From Gemmatimonadetes bacterium T265 (GTDB lineage: Bacteria; Gemmatimonadota; Gemmatimonadetes; Gemmatimonadales; Gemmatimonadaceae): DNA of 64,000 nucleotides. This document shows, in pieces, positions 7,997-15,833 of this stretch (position 1 is the stretch's first letter; every line of letters begins with the position of its first letter). Under the pieces are notes generated by a model, which had not been told where the DNA came from, ran no database searches, and saw only the letters and a program-made list of their open reading frames with translations. The stretch covers positions 124,001 to 188,000 of the forward strand of contig BPUI01000003.1 in the NCBI GenBank assembly GCA_019973575.1, in the 5' to 3' direction. Made by a program: the position numbers and the translations under genes.

Positions 7997-8026
7997 CCGC
8001 CCGGCACCGCCCGGCACCGCCCGGCA
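7997..8026. repeat. 10-bp tandem repeat, three units, in the IS4 transposase
   Basis: CCGCCCGGCA repeated exactly three times. Two extra copies add 20 bp and shift the frame by two, matching the change between the N-terminal and middle segments of the transposase. Confidence 0.9.
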
Positions 8027-8546
8027 CTCGCGGGCGCCCAGGTCTCGGCGCCGCGGGCGAAGAGCCAGGCGAGGGGCGCAGGCCCGACTCGGGTCCGCGC
8101 CTGACTGACCGCGCTCGGGGCGGCGGTGGGGCCCCGCGCGCCCGGCAGCGCGAGGTCGAGCGCGGCGGCCACCTCCACGATCGAGCGGTCGCGGTAGAGG
8201 GCCATGCCGAGCACGAGCCAGATGACCTGCTCGGCCGGCAGGCGGCGCCGCCGGAGCGGGGCGGTGCCCGCGGCCGCGAGCGCGGCGTCGATCCACGCCG
8301 GGCCGAGATCGCGCCGGACGTGCTCCAGGGTCGGCGCGGGCGCGGCCTCCGCCCCCGCCCGCAGGGCTTCGGTCAACGTCATGCGGCCGGTCCGCTGAGG
8401 GGACCGACATCTTCACCTTGGGCGGACCGGCCGACAAGCCATTACGTGATCGGCATTGCGGCTAGGGCAGGAATCGGCGCCCTTGTCTTCACAGACGTGG
8501 GCACGTGCGCGACAGTACCTCACGACTCCCACCGGATGCCTCCGTG

Positions 8547-8600
8547 ATTGAACGCAGCGGCACCGGCGACTCACCGGTGTCCGCCGCCGGCACGTTAGGA
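8547..8600 (+). other. possible short attC-like hairpin
   Basis: ATTGAAC at 8547-8553 and GTTAGGA at 8594-8600 bracket a strong internal hairpin (GCGGCACCGG...CCGGTGTCCGC). The 54-bp length fits the short class of attC. Its right end (TCACCGGTG...CGTTAGGAAC) resembles the right end of candidate site 4. R'' is imperfect, so this is tentative. Confidence 0.35.
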
Positions 8601-8619
8601 ACACCCATTGACTCTCAAC

Positions 8620-8638
8620 ACTAACTAAGTTAGTTAGT
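8620..8638. promoter_or_regulatory. operator, perfect palindrome before the MFS-MarR operon
   Basis: ACTAACTAAGTTAGTTAGT is a perfect 9-bp inverted repeat around a central G, ending 4 bp before the MFS start codon. It is strikingly AT-rich against the local background. It is probably bound by the MarR protein encoded in the same operon, as is usual for such units. Confidence 0.8.
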
Positions 8639-8642
8639 AAGA

Positions 8643-10061
8643 ATGTCTCTGGTCCACACTCCCCGAATCGCGCGCTGGCCGATTCTCGCCGTCATGATCG
8701 TCGCCGAAGTCATGGACCTCGCGGCCTCGACCATCGTGAACGTGGCGGGACCGGCGCTCGGCAACGCGCTACGGGCGTCGACGGGCCAGATGCAGTGGGT
8801 CATCGGGGCTTACCCCCTGACACTCGGCGCGGGCCTGGTCTTGGGCGGCCGACTCGGAGACCGGCTTGGGCGCCGCCGCATGTTCCTCGCCGGACTCGTC
8901 GGCTTCACGCTCAGCTCGTTGCTGTGCGCCGTCGCCCCCTCGCCCGGCATCCTGATCGCGTGCCGTCTACTGCAGGGCGTTGCCGGCGCCATCCTGCTCC
9001 CCCAGGGGTTGGGTCTGCTCCGTGAGAACTTTCCGGGGCCCGATCTCGCCAAGGTCTTCGGCATCTTCGGTCCGATCCTCGGACTCGCCGGGATCGTCGG
9101 ACCGGTCCTCGGCGGCGCGTTGATCGCGGCCGATTTCTTCGGCCTCGGATGGCGGCTGGTCTTCCTCATCAACGTCCCGGTCGGCGTCGCGTGTTTCGTC
9201 ACCGCGTGGCGTTGCTTGCCACACCGGCGTGGCGACCGGTCGGTCGACATCGACGTCGCTGGTGCAACCCTGCTTTTCACGTCGTCGGTGTTGCTCGTGC
9301 TGCCGCTAGGGCAGTCGGACCAGTGGGCGACGTGGACGTGGCCGTGTCTCGCCGGGGCCGCCGTCGGCTTCGCCGCCTTCGTCGTCCGCCAGCGGACCGT
9401 CGTGCGCGCCGGCCGGACCCCGCTGGTGTTACCCTCGATCTTCCAGCGCCCGGCCTTCGCGGCCGGGTTGGCCGGGATCGCGTTGTTCTTCTGTTCGCTG
9501 GTCGGGACGCAGCTCGTCCTCACGCTGTTCCTCCAGATCGGGCACGGTTTCACGCCGGGCGGCGCCAGCATCGCCAATCTGCCGTTCGCGGTCGGCACCG
9601 CGATCGGCGCCACCCTGAGCGGCGCCGTGCTCGCGGCGCGGTTCGGACGCACGGTGCTGCAACTCGGGGCCGCCGTCCAACTCGCGGGGGTCGGGCTGCT
9701 GTGGTCCGAACTCGGTCAGCGCGGGCTGTTCTCGGCGTGGTCCGTCGCGCCTGGGACGCTCGTCGCAGGCATCGGCGCCGGGCTCGTGATCGCCGCGCTG
9801 TTCAGCATCGTCCTGACCGCCCTCGACGCCACGCAGATCGGCTCGGGCTCGGGGGTCCTCTCGGCGCTGCAGTCGCTCGCCGCGTCGATCGGCGTGGCCG
9901 TGTTCGGGGCCGTCTTCTTCGCCGCGCATCCCGCCAGCGCGCCGGCGACCGCGTTCGCGGGCACCCTGGTCGTGCAGGCGGTCATCCTCTGCACCTTCCT
10001 CGGCGTGACGTTCCTTGTCCCGGCCCGCGCCCGGGAGGACGTGGAGGTGGCCCTTGGGTGA
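8643..10061 (+). CDS. MFS drug/metabolite exporter, DHA2 (EmrB/QacA-type)
   Basis: 472 aa with about 14 hydrophobic segments. Near the N-terminus are MDLAASTIVNVAGPAL and QWVIGAYPLTLGAGLVLGG, then RLGDRLGRRRMF, the MFS motif A between helices 2 and 3, and LLQGVAGAILLPQGLGLL, typical of the 14-helix DHA2 proton antiporters. It acts in the inner membrane and likely exports a hydrophobic compound. The start lies 4 bp from a palindromic operator. The TGA overlaps the start of a MarR regulator, and a FAD monooxygenase follows, so export and modification of one compound may be controlled together. Confidence 0.9.
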   Translation: MSLVHTPRIARWPILAVMIVAEVMDLAASTIVNVAGPALGNALRASTGQMQWVIGAYPLTLGAGLVLGGRLGDRLGRRRMFLAGLVGFTLSSLLCAVAPSPGILIACRLLQGVAGAILLPQGLGLLRENFPGPDLAKVFGIFGPILGLAGIVGPVLGGALIAADFFGLGWRLVFLINVPVGVACFVTAWRCLPHRRGDRSVDIDVAGATLLFTSSVLLVLPLGQSDQWATWTWPCLAGAAVGFAAFVVRQRTVVRAGRTPLVLPSIFQRPAFAAGLAGIALFFCSLVGTQLVLTLFLQIGHGFTPGGASIANLPFAVGTAIGATLSGAVLAARFGRTVLQLGAAVQLAGVGLLWSELGQRGLFSAWSVAPGTLVAGIGAGLVIAALFSIVLTALDATQIGSGSGVLSALQSLAASIGVAVFGAVFFAAHPASAPATAFAGTLVVQAVILCTFLGVTFLVPARAREDVEVALG

Positions 10062-10620
10062 CGGCGGGGCTCCCGCGCGGCACGCCGCAGCCGACGACCC
10101 GCGCGGCTTGACCATCGCGGGCGACGCGATCGGGCGCCAGCTCCAACTGGTCGCGATCCTGACGCGCGAGGCGGCCGACGCGCTTGGCTCGGCGCTGGGC
10201 GTCAACCAGACGGACCTGGCCGCGATGGAGCAGTTGATCACGGACGGGCCACTCCCGCCCACGGAGCTCGCGGCGCGGCTGCAGGTGACCACGGCCGGCA
10301 TCACGCAGGTCATCGACCGCCTCGAGCGGGCCGGTCACGTCGCGCGCGAGCGGCAGGTCGAAGACAAGCGCCGTGTGCTCGTGAAGCCATTGCCGGCGTC
10401 GATCGCCCAGACCTACGGGCACATCGCGCCGATGCTGAACGCCCTGGACGCCGTGCTGCGTGCGCTCACCCCCGACGACCGCGCGGTGATCGAGCGATTC
10501 CTCGGACAGGTGATCGCGGTCTATCGCACCACGCGGCCGGGCCGCGATGCCCACCGTACTCAAAGCAACGCGGGACCTCCCGTCCCCCCCCGGACGGACG
10601 ACCAGGAGACGACATCATGA
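10054..10620 (+). CDS. MarR-family transcriptional regulator
   Basis: Start chosen at TTG 10054, which follows a GGAGG at 10043-10047 and overlaps the MFS stop by 8 bp (TTGGGTGA), implying translational coupling. 188 aa. The winged helix is visible: LTREAADALGSALGVNQTDLAAMEQLI, PTELAARLQVTTAGITQVIDRLERAGHV (recognition helix) and the wing ARERQVEDKRRVLV. It likely represses its own operon through the palindrome at 8620-8638 and responds to the exported or oxidised ligand. Its TGA overlaps the next ATG. Confidence 0.9.
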   Translation: MGDGGAPARHAAADDPRGLTIAGDAIGRQLQLVAILTREAADALGSALGVNQTDLAAMEQLITDGPLPPTELAARLQVTTAGITQVIDRLERAGHVARERQVEDKRRVLVKPLPASIAQTYGHIAPMLNALDAVLRALTPDDRAVIERFLGQVIAVYRTTRPGRDAHRTQSNAGPPVPPRTDDQETTS

Positions 10621-11819
10621 CGACGCAGCGGAAGATCCTCGTGACCGGCGCGAGCATTGCCGGACCGGCACTGGCCTACTGGTTGTCCCGCCACGGAATG
10701 GACGTCACCGTCGTCGAACGCGCGCCGGAGTTCCGCGACGGCGGGCAGACGGTCGATGTGCGCGGCGCCGGCCGCGTCGTCGCCCAGCGGATGGGGCTTG
10801 AGGCCACGATCCGGGCGCACACCACGCACGAGGAAGGCATCGCCTTCGTCGACGCGAAGAACCAGACCCGGGCGGCGATCGGCGTGGACGCCTACGGCGG
10901 CGAGGGACCGATTGCAGAGCTGGAAATCCTGCGCGGCGAGCTCGGACGGGTGCTGATCGCGCAGAGCCGCGACCGCGTGGCGTACCGGTTCGGCGACAGC
11001 ATCGCGGCCGTCGAGGACGACGGCGCGCACGTCCAGGTCCGCTTCCAGCACGGCGGCGAGCAGACGTACGACCTCGTGATCGCGGCCGAGGGGATCGGGT
11101 CGCACACCCGCCACCTCGTCTTCGGCGACGAGGTCACGCGCCGCGCCCTCGACCTCTACACCGCCTACTTCACGATCCCGCGCGCGCCGAATGACGGCCA
11201 AGTGATGCGGTGGTTCAACGCACCGGGCGGCCGCTGCATCTGCCTGCGTCCCGACAACCTCGGCACGACGCGCGCGCTGATGTCATTTCAGGAACCGCCG
11301 TGCGGGTACGAGCGCCTGCCGTTACAGGCACAACGGCGGCTGCTGCAGGAGAAGTTCGACGGCATCGGGTGGGAGACGCCGCGCATTCTCGCGGCGCTCG
11401 ACGAGGCGCCGGACCTCTACCTCGAGGCGATCGGCCAGGTGAAGATGGACCGCTGGTCGAAGGGGCGCATCGCACTCGTCGGGGACGCGGGCTACTGCGC
11501 CTCGCCGATCAGCGGCATGGGAACCAGCTTGGCCCTGTGCGGCGCGTATGTCCTCGCCGGCGAACTCGGCCGGCACGCGGATCATGCCCGAGCGTTCGCG
11601 GCGTACGAGACGATCATGCGACCCTATGTCGAGCAGGCGCAGAGTGTTCCGAAGTTCGCGCCGCGGCTGGCGTCGCCGCATTCCCGCCTCGGGATCGCGC
11701 TCGGGTACGCCGTCCTGCGGATGACCAACGCGCCCGGGTTCAAGACCGCGCTGGGCAGGCTGCTCTCGCCCAACGCCGATGCCATCGACCTGCCCGAGTA
11801 CGGCACCGCGCTCGCGTGA
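10617..11819 (+). CDS. FAD-dependent monooxygenase (UbiH/TetX-like, PHBH fold)
   Basis: 400 aa, start ATG overlapping the MarR stop (ATGA). An N-terminal dinucleotide-binding motif, VTGASIAGPALAYWLSRHG, is followed by VVER and FRDGGQTVDVRG. The GD motif, IALVGDAGYCASPISGMG, lies near residue 285 and contacts FAD. Such class A flavin hydroxylases oxidise aromatic or polyketide-like substrates; related enzymes inactivate tetracyclines or rifamycins. As the third gene of an efflux operon it may modify the same toxic compound. Substrate is unknown. Confidence 0.88.
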   Translation: MTTQRKILVTGASIAGPALAYWLSRHGMDVTVVERAPEFRDGGQTVDVRGAGRVVAQRMGLEATIRAHTTHEEGIAFVDAKNQTRAAIGVDAYGGEGPIAELEILRGELGRVLIAQSRDRVAYRFGDSIAAVEDDGAHVQVRFQHGGEQTYDLVIAAEGIGSHTRHLVFGDEVTRRALDLYTAYFTIPRAPNDGQVMRWFNAPGGRCICLRPDNLGTTRALMSFQEPPCGYERLPLQAQRRLLQEKFDGIGWETPRILAALDEAPDLYLEAIGQVKMDRWSKGRIALVGDAGYCASPISGMGTSLALCGAYVLAGELGRHADHARAFAAYETIMRPYVEQAQSVPKFAPRLASPHSRLGIALGYAVLRMTNAPGFKTALGRLLSPNADAIDLPEYGTALA

Positions 11820-12169
11820 CGGCGCCGCGCGACGGCCCACCGGCGAGCCGCGCACTGTGCGCCCGCGCCGCCGCCCAGCGGACCCGACTCCCGTCCCTCC
11901 GTTCGCGCGTGGACCCCGGCTCGACGCCGGCCTCGATCGGCCTTCCGCGCGCGGATCCGCCGAGGCTCGCGTGCGAGGCTCGCGTGCGGTCCCCCTGGCA
12001 GGCCCACCTGGCCGATCTCCTCGGCGCCTCTCACCACCGGGCGTGTTCGGGGCAGCAATGGGTGGTAAGACGCCGCCCCGGTCGCCACCGGGATGTCGCC
12101 CAACTCGATCTGCCCGCGGTGTCGAGACGCGGCCACGAGGCGGGCGGCGGTGGGCCGTGAGGGGGGCGG
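11820..12169. other. intergenic, no gene seen
   Basis: About 350 bp between the monooxygenase stop and the convergent HTH gene. No convincing coding sequence, repeat or hairpin with a T tract is seen. Confidence 0.5.
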
Positions 12170-12649
12170 TCAGGCCGGGCGGCGAACCCACGGGCGCCGG
12201 ACCGTGTAGGCGCCCACGGCCGTGATGCTGTCGCGGCGCACGGTGAGCAGGCCCCGCCGGACCAGCCGCGCGACCGCGTCCTGCACGCCGCGCTTCGAGA
12301 GCCCCGTCCGCTCGGCCACGTCCTGCAGCGCGATCTCCACGGGCCGCCCGTCGGGAGCCCCATCGGCGTGCGTGCTCAGCCGCCAGAGCAGCAGGTAGAC
12401 GAGGAACGCGGACGGCTGGCGGTCGTGCCCGACCAGGTCGGGCAGGAGCGTGTCGACGACGTACGGGTCGAGGCGCACGGGGCGGCGGTGACCGGCGGAG
12501 CGGGTGCGAAGGCGCGCGGGCGGCGCGGCGCGCGGGCCGCGGCGCGCCGCTGTGGCAGTGAGTGCCAGAGTACCCACTGCACCCGTTGCCCGCCACGCGC
12601 GCCCGCGCCATCGTGCGCAGCCCGGCGGAGGGCCGCCGGGCGTCGCCAC
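12170..12649 (-). CDS. winged-helix HTH protein, uncharacterised
   Basis: The C-terminal half carries a clear HTH and wing: FLVYLLLWRLSTHA, VEIALQDVAERTGLSKRGVQDAVARLVRRGLL and TVRRDSITAVGAYTVRRPW. The first about 50 residues are low-complexity and basic, so the real start may be a downstream GTG near 12578. It reads divergently from the short VOC gene at 12671. Target and ligand are unknown; no operator is obvious in the 21-bp gap. Confidence 0.65.
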   Translation of the reverse strand: MATPGGPPPGCARWRGRAWRATGAVGTLALTATAARRGPRAAPPARLRTRSAGHRRPVRLDPYVVDTLLPDLVGHDRQPSAFLVYLLLWRLSTHADGAPDGRPVEIALQDVAERTGLSKRGVQDAVARLVRRGLLTVRRDSITAVGAYTVRRPWVRRPA

Positions 12650-12670
12650 CCCTTCCAGCGAGACCGCCCC

Positions 12671-12931
12671 GTGCCCAACGGCATCCGAGCCGTCAAGTTC
12701 GCCAGCATTCCCGTGCGGGATCAGGACCGCGCCCTCGCCGTCTACACCGAGCAGCTCGGCTGCCGCGTGGTGACCGACTCGTCATTCGACGCGGACGACG
12801 TCGACGCGACCGCCCGCGAGCTGGCCGCGCGCGGCGTCGCGTTCGTGCAGCCGCCGAAGAAGACCGACTGGGGCACGGCGGCGGTCGTCCGAGACCCGGA
12901 CGGCAACCGCTTCGTCCTCTCCACGCCGTGA
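12671..12931 (+). CDS. short VOC/glyoxalase-fold protein, internally deleted
   Basis: GTG 12671; 86 aa, against about 125-130 for the family. The N-terminus (IRAVKFASIPVRDQDRALAVYTEQLGCRVVTD) and C-terminus (DDVDATARELAARGVAFVQPPKKTDWGTAAVVRDPDGNRFVLST) both match glyoxalase/bleomycin-resistance-like proteins, but the usual middle strand region with a metal-ligand position is absent, replaced by SSFDA. The reading frame is kept. It is probably non-functional or altered. GTGA links it to the next gene. Confidence 0.7.
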   Translation: MPNGIRAVKFASIPVRDQDRALAVYTEQLGCRVVTDSSFDADDVDATARELAARGVAFVQPPKKTDWGTAAVVRDPDGNRFVLSTP

Positions 12932-13407
12932 GCGCGCCTGAGAAGCCGGCCGCCGAGGTGGCTCCGATGGGCGCGCTCGCGAAGAAGCTGTTGGTCAAGC
13001 CGGGCGCGGTCGTCCGCGTGATTGCCGCCCCCGCCGGGTACGCCGGGGTGCTCGACCCGCTTCCGGCCGGCGCGACGCGCATCGACGCGCCCGCGGGCGG
13101 GGCGGGCGCCGACGACGGAGGCGCGCCGTCCGAGGGGGCGCCGCCCGCCGACGTGGTGCTCGCCTTCGCGCACGACGCCGCCGAGTTGGCGCGCCTCGCG
13201 CCCGGCGCGCTCGCGGCGCTGCGGCCCGGCGGCGCGCTGTGGGTCGCCTACCCGAAGGGGGGCGCCAAGACGGGCACCGACCTCACCCGCGACCGGCTGC
13301 ACGACGCGCTCGAGGGCCCGCACGGCTGGACCGGCGTCTCGCTCGTGGCACTCGACGCGTGCTGGTCGGCCATGCGCTTCCGCCCGCGCGAGATGATGGG
13401 GACGTGA
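12928..13407 (+). CDS. DUF3052-like protein
   Basis: GTG 12928 overlaps the VOC stop (GTGA); ATG 12967 (MGALAKKLLVKPG) is the alternative. The core (KKLLVKPGAVVRVIAAPAGYAGVL, ADVVLAFAHDAAELARLAPGALAALRPGGALWVAYPKG, TDLTRDRLHDALEG, VSLVALDACWSAMRFRP) is typical of small DUF3052-type proteins, which look like a reduced Rossmann fold without a known activity. It is probably cotranscribed with the truncated VOC gene. Confidence 0.7.
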   Translation: MSAPEKPAAEVAPMGALAKKLLVKPGAVVRVIAAPAGYAGVLDPLPAGATRIDAPAGGAGADDGGAPSEGAPPADVVLAFAHDAAELARLAPGALAALRPGGALWVAYPKGGAKTGTDLTRDRLHDALEGPHGWTGVSLVALDACWSAMRFRPREMMGT

Positions 13408-13596
13408 TCCTCTCCCCGATGGTGCAGGGTCGATCATGACCCATCCGCGTCGGCCGTCAGCTTCCGTTCCCCGTCGCCGGGTGCACGCCTTCCCCCAGCC
13501 CCTGCGCAGGCGACGGACCCGCCCGAACGCCGGACGGCGGCGCCGGTCGGCGGGCCAACCGGCCGCCGACGCAGTACCGACCCGCCCGCCGCGCCG

Positions 13597-14034
13597 GTGA
13601 CCACCGTGGCGGACGTGCGGCGTATCGCCGCGGCGTTGCCCGACGTGGAGGCGTCGGCCGACGGCCTGATCTTCGCCGTCCGCCGCGGCGCCAAGGCGCG
13701 GGGGTTCGCGTGGGCCTGGCGCGAGCGCGTCGCGCCGAGGCGGGCGCGTGGACCCGCGCGGGTGCCCAACCCCGGCGTGTTCGCGGTGCGGGTGGCCACC
13801 GTCGCCCAGCGCGACCTGATGATCGCGGCCGAGCCAGCGAAGTTCTGCACCGAGCCGCACGACGACGGGTTCCCGGCGGTGCTCGTCCGGCTCGACGCAG
13901 TGAGCGTCGCCGACGTGGAGGTCCTGCTCGCCGCGGTGTGGCGCGGTCAGGCCGAGCCGCCGCGGCGCACCCGACGGGCGCACGGCCCGTCAATCGCCGG
14001 TCGTTTGCGCGCCGGCCGACGTGTGTCCCGGTAA
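13597..14034 (+). CDS. MmcQ/YjbR-family protein
   Basis: Start GTG 13597 (TTVADVRRIAAALPDVEASADGLIFAVR). The family pattern is visible: alpha-helical start with ALP.VE, central FAVRVATVAQRDLMIAAEPAKFCTEPHDDGFPAVLVRLDAVSVADVEVLLAAVW. The fold is a double-wing cytidine-repressor-like DNA-binding domain; its biological role is poorly known. The C-terminal 30 residues are arginine-rich and low-complexity. It stands alone on the plus strand. Confidence 0.75.
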   Translation: MTTVADVRRIAAALPDVEASADGLIFAVRRGAKARGFAWAWRERVAPRRARGPARVPNPGVFAVRVATVAQRDLMIAAEPAKFCTEPHDDGFPAVLVRLDAVSVADVEVLLAAVWRGQAEPPRRTRRAHGPSIAGRLRAGRRVSR

Positions 14035-14429
14035 CATCGGGCGGGCCTCGCGGAGACGCGGTACACCCGCGTCCTGCAGACGGTTGAGTTCTCGGCGTCG
14101 CAGGACCCCCCGTGCGGCCGAGGGCCGGAACTTCGGCCCGTTTCGGTGGCCGGCGGCGGCTTCGCGTGGCCCGCCGGCGCGGCCGGCTCGCGCCGGCGCT
14201 CGGCACGGTGGCCGGGGCGTGGGCCGACGAGCGACTGCGGGTGGACGGCTCCGCCGAGCGCGACGCGGCCGAGGTGCCGCTCGGCGTCGAGGGCCCGGTC
14301 GGACCGGCGTGGCCTCGCCTCGGGCCGAGTTCGAGCCGTGAGGCGCGTGGACGGGCTGCTCGGCGCGCGTACGCGAGCGGCCGTTCGTCGCTGCCCCGCG
14401 ACGGGCGGCGGGCGGCGACAGCGTCCGGC
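14035..14429. other. intergenic, no gene seen
   Basis: About 395 bp. Open frames exist because the DNA is GC-rich, but none has recognisable protein features, a ribosome binding site or codon use like neighbouring genes. Confidence 0.45.
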
Positions 14430-14867
14430 TCAGCCGTGCGCGAGTGCGGACAACCCGCCGGCGGTCTCGACGTCGAAGCGGGTGACGAGGCCGCCGTCGA
14501 TCCGGAAGAGGTGGCGGACCGTCTCGTCGAGGAGGACGTTGCCCTCGAGGTCGCGCACGACCTGGTGCACCTCGACCGCCGTGGCGCCGTCGGCGCGCCG
14601 GCTCACGCGCGCCGGGTCCACCTGGGGCTGGATCGCCGCCCACTGCCGCGTCCAGTAGGCACGGACGGCCTCGCGCCCGTGCTCGTACCCGCCCTCCATG
14701 CCGTTCGCCCAGACCACGTCGCCGTGCAGGCGCGCCAGCACGGCCGGGAGGTCCCGCCGGTTGAAGCCCGCGTAGACCGCGCGCACCACCGCCTCGTCGT
14801 TTGCCACCTCGCCCGTTACGTCGTCCGTTCTGTCGTCCGTTACGTCGTCCGGTACCGCGTCGGTCAT
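14430..14867 (-). CDS. SnoaL/NTF2-like protein (ketosteroid-isomerase fold)
   Basis: ATG 14867; about 145 aa. The first 20 residues are acidic and repetitive (DDVTDDRTDDVTG). The fold signature follows: NDEAVVRAVYAGFNRRDLPAVLARLHGDVVWANGMEGGYEHGREAVRAYWTRQWAAIQPQVDP and a C-terminal EVHQVVRDLEGNVLLDETVRHLFRIDGGLVTRFDV. These proteins form cone-shaped alpha+beta barrels that bind or isomerise small molecules. It is divergent from a MarR gene with tandem operator-like repeats between, so probably its target. Confidence 0.8.
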   Translation of the reverse strand: MTDAVPDDVTDDRTDDVTGEVANDEAVVRAVYAGFNRRDLPAVLARLHGDVVWANGMEGGYEHGREAVRAYWTRQWAAIQPQVDPARVSRRADGATAVEVHQVVRDLEGNVLLDETVRHLFRIDGGLVTRFDVETAGGLSALAHG

Positions 14868-14969
14868 CGCGTCGTGCCTCGGCTGGAGGGGAGCTTGCGC
14901 GGGTCCACCCGGACGGCAGCGGGCGCCCGTGCCAGTGGGGCACCCGCGCCCGCCGCTGCCAGGGCACAT

Positions 14970-15004
14970 GTATATAGGTAACTATGCTCGCTAATAGGCA
15001 CCTA
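14970..15004. promoter_or_regulatory. tandem MarR-type operator-like dyads
   Basis: Two similar dyads, TATAGGTAACTATG (about 14973-14986) and ATAGGCACCTAT (about 14993-15004), lie in the divergent promoter region. The second has perfect 5-bp arms. AT-rich hexamers here would also serve as promoter elements for both genes. Confidence 0.55.
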
Positions 15005-15031
15005 TGCAAGGGGTGCGGGTACGACGCCAGC

Positions 15032-15514
15032 ATGACGTCTGACGCGCCGTCTCCCGACGTGCTCTCCACACCCGGGCACCTGATCAGCCTCGCGGCGCGG
15101 GGGTTCGCGCGCCTCAGCGAGGCGCGCCTGAAGCCGCTGGGCTTCGGCGTCGGCCACCTACCGGTACTGGTCGCCCTGCAGGAGGGCCGGGCCGCGACGC
15201 AGCGGGACCTCGCGCGCGTCGCGCGGGTCGAGCAGCCGTCGATGGCGCAGCTGCTGGCCCGGATGGAGCGGGACGGCCTGATCCGGCGCACGCCCAGCGC
15301 CACCGACGGGCGCAGCCGCCGCGTCGCGCTCACGGCCGCCGCCGAGGCGCGCCTGCCGCACGCCCGCGCCGTGCTGCTCGAGGGCAACCGCGAGGCGCTC
15401 AGCGACTTCACGAACGAGGAGGCCGCACAGCTCGTCGCCCTGCTCACGCGGGTGATCGCCAACCTCGACCGGATCGCGACCGCGGACGCGCCGCCGCCTT
15501 CGGCCCGCGACTGA
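15032..15514 (+). CDS. MarR-family transcriptional regulator
   Basis: ATG 15032 is preferred over ATG 14984, which lies inside the operator repeats. 160 aa. Helices HLISLAARGFARLSEARLKPLGFGVGHLPVLVAL, HTH RDLARVARVEQPSMAQLLARMERDGLIRR and wing TPSATDGRSRRVALTA identify the family. It probably represses itself and the divergent SnoaL-like gene, responding to a small aromatic ligand as many MarR proteins do. The gene downstream is convergent and distant. Confidence 0.88.
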   Translation: MTSDAPSPDVLSTPGHLISLAARGFARLSEARLKPLGFGVGHLPVLVALQEGRAATQRDLARVARVEQPSMAQLLARMERDGLIRRTPSATDGRSRRVALTAAAEARLPHARAVLLEGNREALSDFTNEEAAQLVALLTRVIANLDRIATADAPPPSARD

Positions 15515-15522
15515 CGCGCACA

Positions 15523-15833
15523 CAGCGGCCGGCCGTTCTGCGACGGACGCCCGCGTGTCTCGCCCGTTAGGCAGTCCGGCAGCCGTGACGAGTTCTGGCG
15601 CACCGGTGGGCCGTCGACCGCGCCGCCTCGAAACTCTCGTCCGTGTGAGACGCTGACGCGCCGGGCGAGCGACACATCAGGCGCAGAACACGAGCGTTTG
15701 CGGCGCAGCCGAGGCGTCCAGCACGCGGCGTGGGCGGGGACCTCACGGCCGAGCGCACCCCGGGCGTGGCGGGCACGTTCACGCTCGCGCGGCCAGCGGC
15801 CTAACAGGCCGCGCGGGCGCGCGGCCGACGGTC
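15523..15833. other. intergenic with two GTTAGGC-type heptamers
   Basis: No gene seen. GTTAGGC lies at 15566 and GCCTAAC at 15799, the latter within GCGGCCTAACAGGCCGC, a short hairpin that could end the AI-2E gene transcript. Confidence 0.5.

Larger units (their letters stand above)
6958..8382 (-). pseudogene. IS4-family transposase disrupted by tandem-repeat expansions
   Basis: Three frame segments make one transposase. ATG 8382 opens [10 protein letters not shown] with the N-terminal DNA-binding part; the middle contains ALYGVDGTTLRVADT (first catalytic Asp) and SLTVVDRNF (second Asp); the C-terminus contains [17 protein letters not shown], the YREK region with catalytic Glu but Gln where Lys is usual. 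The stop overlaps the left inverted repeat. Frame changes coincide with 3 x 10-bp repeats (7997-8026) and 3 x 17-bp repeats (7501-7551). Inactive as read. Confidence 0.85.
6942..8465 (-). mobile_element. IS4-family insertion sequence, degenerate
   Basis: The ends carry inverted repeats: GCAATGCCGATCA at 6948-6960 is an exact 13-bp reverse complement of 8447-8459, and the match extends outward to a terminal CTA (16 of 19). The enclosed minus-strand gene is an IS4-type DDE transposase. No target duplication is visible. The element follows the RCC1 gene and precedes a short attC-like hairpin at 8547, so it may have landed within the last cassette of the array. Confidence 0.8.

Noticed and set aside
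14984..15031. Longer start for the MarR gene (ATG 14984)
   Set aside because: It lies inside tandem operator-like dyads and would add a Cys-containing tail (HLCKGCGYDAS) not typical of the family.
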